Shown here in pieces: positions 6,586 to 9,477 of a stretch of 9,477 nucleotides of DNA (position 1 is the first letter of the stretch; each line of letters opens with the position of its first letter). The notes under the pieces are model-generated. The model did not search any database. It worked only from the letters and a program-made list of their open reading frames with translations, and had not been told where the DNA came from. A program made the position numbers and the translations under genes. Location: the NCBI GenBank assembly GCA_023230755.1, contig JALNWS010000156.1, positions 1 to 9,477 of the forward strand, in the 5' to 3' direction. This DNA comes from Azoarcus sp. (GTDB taxonomy: Bacteria > Pseudomonadota > Gammaproteobacteria > Burkholderiales > Rhodocyclaceae).

Positions 6586-6670
6586 GCCTGACGCATAGGG
6601 TTTATCCCGCGCGGCACGCAGGCGAATTCGGTGTCGATGAGCATGTCGCGAGAGATAAGCCTTGTTGAAC
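6586..6670 (-). other. Degenerate attC-like hairpin upstream of the cassette
   Basis: On the minus strand it runs from GTTCAAC (6670-6664, fits RYYYAAC) to GTCAGGC (6592-6586, differing from GTTRRRY at one of the most conserved positions). On the plus strand an imperfect stem forms: GG (6598-6599) with CC, TTATC (6602-6606) with GATAA (6654-6658), then CCGCG-type pairing to 6647, with G6659 and A6653/A6651 unpaired on the R'' arm. The layout resembles attC, but the outer spacer is asymmetric (5 against 2 nt) and the core is mutated, so it would be a decayed or recombined site. Confidence 0.38.
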
Positions 6671-6931
6671 TGAACCGCCGGCACGGCCGTGACACAGGGG
6701 ATTCTACGTCCGGATTATGCGTAGTGGGTACGCGTGAATTGCCATGGTCGTAGTCCGACGGCGTCGGTCGGTGGCTGTGCCATGCATGCGTGGCAGACAC
6801 CAGGCGAATTGCACGCCGAGAGACGCTGCTTTTAGGGCGTTTCAGCACGCTCTCCGGAGAGGGCGCGCAGGCGGTCTTGGGCGGCCGACATCGGTCGCCG
6901 TCGGTAGTGGTTGCATTGAAGTAGATCCGCT
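6671..6931. other. Non-coding stretch between IS91 remnant and attC-like site
   Basis: About 260 bp with no convincing gene. It contains three perfect or near-perfect palindromes: CACGGCCGTG (6682-6691), CCGACG-G-CGTCGG (6755-6767) and CTCTCCGGAGAG (6850-6861). It follows the 3' end of the IS91-type transposase and may be that element's terminal (oriIS) region. GAAC on the plus strand at 6667-6670, and again at 6672-6675, matches the tetranucleotide that IS91 elements target, but a 4-base match is weak evidence. Confidence 0.35.
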
Positions 6932-7655
6932 TCATGATGGCTCGGGCATCTTCAGGGCCGCACGCGCGGCCGCGAGGTGCGCCCGCTTGTGGTTGGCGGC
7001 GAGCAGCCCGTAGTGGCGGATGCGCTTGAAACCGGGGGGCAGCACGTGATGCAGGAAACGGCGGATGAACTCGGCTGTGGGGAGCGTGACTGTGCGCTTG
7101 CCTCCGGTGCGCTTGTCCCGTGCCCGGATTCGCACCTGATCATGGTTACAGCCGAGGATGCGCTCATTAGAAATTGCCACCCGATGCGTGTAGCGCGCCA
7201 GGTAGTCGAGCACCTGGGCTGGCCCGCCCTGCGGCGGCTTCGCATACACCACCCTGTCGTGAGCGCGCAGCGCGCGGCGGCGCGCCTGCCACGCAAGGGG
7301 CTCAGCTTGTGGATCGCCCGGAATCCGGCCGCCGCACCGTGCCTGATCGAGCGCGTCGAGGAACTTGGCGCGAAACACCCGCGAAGCGACCTGCACCGGA
7401 AACAGGAAGCCTTTGCCACGGCCCGGCGTGTGCCACCGCCCCTCATCATCGAGTCCGCCGCAGGCAACGAGCGCATGCACATGCAGATGCATGCGCAGAT
7501 CCTGCGTCCAGGTGTGCAGCACCAGGCTGAAGACCGGTGTTGCGCCGAGCCAGCGAGGATTGGCCGCCAGTTCGAGCAGGGTCGCTGATGCACAGCGGAA
7601 CAAGGCATCGAAGAGCCAGCGCGGATGGCGGGCAGCGAGCGTAATCAAAGGGGGG
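6932..7655 (-). pseudogene. IS91-family transposase, 5'-truncated remnant
   Basis: IS91 transposases are HUH/Y2 enzymes that move DNA by rolling-circle transposition. The frame at 6932-7735 shows family sequence from about 7640 onward: AARHPRWLFDALF, ANPRWLG, LVLHTWTQDLRMHLHVHALV with the HUH motif (H-V-H), DYLARYTHRVAISN with the two tyrosines four residues apart, and LPPGFKRIRHYGLLAANHKRAHLA. The N-terminal zinc-finger region of the roughly 400-aa family is missing. The residues before about 7640 are unrelated basic sequence, so a breakpoint lies near 7640-7655. The protein also stops right after ALKMPEPS, earlier than many relatives, which often continue into a CxxC-containing tail. It is very probably inactive. 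The high GC differs from the adjacent cassette. Confidence 0.85.
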
Positions 7656-8266
7656 CAGAGTCGATTGATTTCGGATGCAAACGGCGTCTTCCGATCCACT
7701 CTCCTGGACCGCGATCGTCTTGATTCAGAATGCACATCTGCTCGTTTTCGAGCACAAAACCCCCGGCGGCATCACCTTGCTGGCGGTTCCGCAGCCAGCA
7801 AGGCTTCGCACCCGATAAGCCGATTACACCCATTCGCCCCTCGTTCGCGCAGCGAGAGGGCGCGGTGTTGCATTACGTGCCGGGGGCAGGGCCGAGCGTG
7901 TCGATGCGCTCTGACCCGTTCACAAGGTCCTTGCTCGTCTTCACGATTCTGAGCGGCAGTTCTCGGCGCTCCTGCAGATCGTGCATCCCATTGATGCAAT
8001 CGTTAAACTGTGTGCAGACGCAGGTCCTGATGGATTTCTGCTGCGTTTGCCCGGCACGCCAGCCATCTGCCAGCCAGCCGTGCGCCCTCTTTTGCAGGAT
8101 GAAGCAGGGCGAACCGCAGGGACTTTTCGGGCGTAATTCCCATGTTTTGCGCACGCCCTGGGTGAAATCAGCCGCTGCCGGACCACGAACTGCATCAAAC
8201 GCGAATTGCCCTGTGGCGACGGTGCTGCCAAGGCGCTGAGCCGGATGGCTGGAACCAGAATTTCGA
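7656..8266. other. Unassigned stretch between IS91 remnant and ZIP transporter
   Basis: About 600 bp with overlapping open frames on both strands, none with a recognisable family or ribosome site. The first part probably joins foreign DNA to the truncated transposase. The most protein-like section is a plus-strand frame at 7915-8136. The last 100 bp should hold the promoter of the ZIP gene, but I see no clear -35/-10 pair. Confidence 0.4.
7915..8136 (+). pseudogene. Possible gene fragment, unassigned
   Basis: An open frame of 73 codons between TGA (7912) and TAA (8134) with balanced, plausible composition: LARLHDSERQFSALLQIV, then IDAIVKLCADAGPDGFLLRL, then a short tail. It has no ATG; the only usual alternative start is GTG at 7981, which lacks a ribosome site. 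It reads like the 3' part of a gene whose beginning was lost, perhaps in the rearrangement that truncated the IS91 element. I do not recognise the family, and chance is possible. Confidence 0.22.
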
Positions 8267-9217
8267 ATGGAAAGAGAACATATGATTGCACTTGACCGGC
8301 CTGCACCCAGGCCATCCTGGTTGGCGCTGGTGCGTACGCATGCGCGGCAGCACCAGGTTGTGGCAACCGGGTTGGCGCTTGCGTTGTTCGGCGTGGTTGT
8401 TCTGCTCGGACAGAGTATTACCCAGGTGCTTGCCGGCAATGCTGCGCCGGGGTTGCGCCTGGCGCTCTATGGCGGTGCCGCGGGTTTTGCGACCACGGCG
8501 TTGGGCGCTTTGCCGGCGTTGCTGATGCGCAGTTTGCCGCAACGTGTGGAAGACAGCATGTTGGGCCTGGCGGCGGGCATGATGCTCGCGGCGAGCGCGT
8601 TTTCCTTGCTTTTGCCCGGACTCGAAGCGGGGGAGTCGCTGTTGGGTAATCGCGGTGCCGGTGCGGCAGTTGTCGTCTTCGGGATGGCGCTGGGGGTTCT
8701 GCTCATGCTGGGGCTGGACGAGTTTACGCCGCACGAGCATGAAAGTACGGGGCCTTGCGGACCAGGCTACGAAATCTGTGGGCGCGTCTGGCTGTTTGTA
8801 TTTGCCATCGCCCTGCACAACCTGCCTGAAGGCATGGCGATCGGCGTCAGCTTCTCGCAAGGGGACATGAGCGTTGGCTTGCCGCTCACCACGGCAATCG
8901 CGTTGCAGGACATTCCCGAAGGGCTCGCCGTTGCATTGGCACTGCGCAGCGCAGGTGTGATGCCGGGCTATTCGGTACTGATCGCTGCAGCCAGTGGCGT
9001 GCTGGAGCCTGTGGGGGCGCTGCTCGGCGTGGGCTTGGCCGGTGGTCTGGCGGTGGCGTATCCGATTGGTCTTGGCCTGGCTGCGGGCGCCATGATCTTT
9101 GTGGTTTCACACGAAGTCATCCCGCAGACGCATCGCAATGGGCACCAGACCAGCGCTACGCTTGGCCTGATGGCGGGCTTTGCGCTGATGATGGTTCTGG
9201 ACACCACCCTGGGTTGA
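8267..9217 (+). CDS. ZIP-family divalent metal transporter
   Basis: Inner-membrane transporter of the ZIP (ZupT/GufA-like) family, moving zinc or related divalent metals toward the cytoplasm. The 316-aa protein has about eight hydrophobic helices. The metal-site motifs are HNLPEG (184-189) and QDIPEG (214-219) in the two central helices, plus SHEVIPQTHR (281-290) near the end. A loop with HEHE (156-159) and two cysteines (164, 171) could also bind metal. The first helix is preceded by about 30 polar residues. The start is uncertain: ATG 8267 has a poor ribosome site, while ATG 8282, in frame five codons later, has a purine-rich GGAAAGAGA just before it and may be the true start. Specificity cannot be read from sequence. 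It converges with the next gene. Confidence 0.92.
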   Translation: MEREHMIALDRPAPRPSWLALVRTHARQHQVVATGLALALFGVVVLLGQSITQVLAGNAAPGLRLALYGGAAGFATTALGALPALLMRSLPQRVEDSMLGLAAGMMLAASAFSLLLPGLEAGESLLGNRGAGAAVVVFGMALGVLLMLGLDEFTPHEHESTGPCGPGYEICGRVWLFVFAIALHNLPEGMAIGVSFSQGDMSVGLPLTTAIALQDIPEGLAVALALRSAGVMPGYSVLIAAASGVLEPVGALLGVGLAGGLAVAYPIGLGLAAGAMIFVVSHEVIPQTHRNGHQTSATLGLMAGFALMMVLDTTLG

Positions 9218-9325
9218 TCATTTTCTGCGAAGCAGGACCCCAATAGGGACGGGCTTGATTGATCCCTGCTGGAATGTACGCAGGCGCTCGGTAACGGCAA
9301 TAGCGATGCGTCCCGGCCTATCAGT

Positions 9326-9477
9326 TCAGTGTGCGCGTTTGGGAAGGGGCAGTTGCTGCTCCAGCGGTGCCGCGCCAATTGAGCGCACCAGCATGCGCGC
9401 GCCCTGCAGTGATACGAGCGCTGTTTTCAGTGCATGCCGAGGGGGCTTTCGTCCCGTATCCGGTAGTGCTTCGACCA
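9326..9477 (-). CDS. C-terminal end of a possible TetR-type regulator (partial)
   Basis: The minus-strand frame enters from the right edge and stops with TGA at 9328-9326, showing the last 49 residues. The visible part (HALKTALVSLQGARMLVRSI and a short polar tail) has the amphipathic helix and L-Q-G-A pattern common at the C-terminus of TetR/AcrR regulators. The DNA-binding domain would lie outside the window, so the family call is tentative, although the coding frame itself looks real. It is convergent with the ZIP gene, leaving 108 bp between them. Confidence 0.5.
   Translation of the reverse strand, partial: VEALPDTGRKPPRHALKTALVSLQGARMLVRSIGAAPLEQQLPLPKRAH

Larger units (their letters stand above)
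5854..6591 (-). mobile_element. Candidate integron gene cassette carrying an effector-immunity pair
   Basis: The unit runs on the minus strand from the G/TC junction at 6592/6591 to the G/TT junction at 5854/5853, about 738 bp. Its 5' end reads TCAGGC, one base different from TTAGGC, the complement expected from its own attC R'' box (GCCTAAC). It has the compact plan of a cassette: a 38-nt leader with its own ribosome site, two tightly coupled genes, and an attC starting in the last stop codon. GC is about 48%, against roughly 70% in flanking core genes, which supports acquisition from elsewhere. No integrase gene is in the window. The 3' boundary is much better supported than the 5' boundary. 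Confidence 0.6.

Noticed and set aside
6510..6935. Minus-strand open frame of 141 codons
   Set aside because: It runs through the attC-like hairpin and into the glycine-zipper gene in another frame, has no ribosome site, and shows low-complexity Arg/Ser/Thr composition.
7730..8439. Open frames on both strands between the IS91 remnant and the ZIP gene (plus 7730-8239, minus 7873-8439)
   Set aside because: They overlap each other or the ZIP gene start, lack ribosome sites, and have Ser/Arg/Cys-rich composition typical of non-coding frames.

Overview
This is a chromosomal window from a high-GC Gram-negative bacterium. The style suggests a betaproteobacterium close to Thauera, Azoarcus or Aromatoleum: a membrane-bound urate oxidase with a fused cytochrome c domain, HD-GYP proteins and GC-rich codon use. 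That placement is an inference, because no marker gene is present.

Left third (1-3333, minus strand): an urate catabolism operon transcribed as uraH, puuD, uraD, alc. PuuD oxidises urate to 5-hydroxyisourate, UraH hydrolyses it to OHCU, UraD decarboxylates OHCU to (S)-allantoin, and allantoicase splits allantoate into ureidoglycolate and urea. Allantoinase, which links allantoin to allantoate, is not in the window. The divergent intergenic stretch (3334-3714) holds two perfect inverted repeats and a near-consensus sigma-54 promoter for the next gene.

Middle (3715-5087, plus strand): a degenerate HD-GYP protein that has lost the HD metal-binding pair, then tRNA-Thr(CGT) with its own sigma-70 promoter and a strong intrinsic terminator.

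Accessory stretch (5088 to about 8266): GC content drops and ordinary genes stop. The main discovery is a two-gene unit on the minus strand. It comprises a 154-aa glycine-zipper protein with no signal peptide (6089-6553) and a 54-aa two-helix membrane protein (5925-6089). Their stop and start codons overlap (TGATG). The unit ends in a sequence with the full anatomy of an integron attC site (5848-5925): R boxes, a symmetric unpaired spacer, and a long stem with two extrahelical bases (G and T) on the same arm. A second, degraded attC-like hairpin (6586-6670) lies upstream. I read this as an integron gene cassette carrying a candidate pore-forming antibacterial effector and its membrane immunity protein, with no integrase or secretion genes in view. 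Beside it is a truncated IS91-family HUH/Y2 transposase, then a stretch of unassigned DNA.

Right end (8267-9477): an intact ZIP-family metal transporter, convergent with the 3' end of a gene that may encode a TetR-type regulator and runs off the window.
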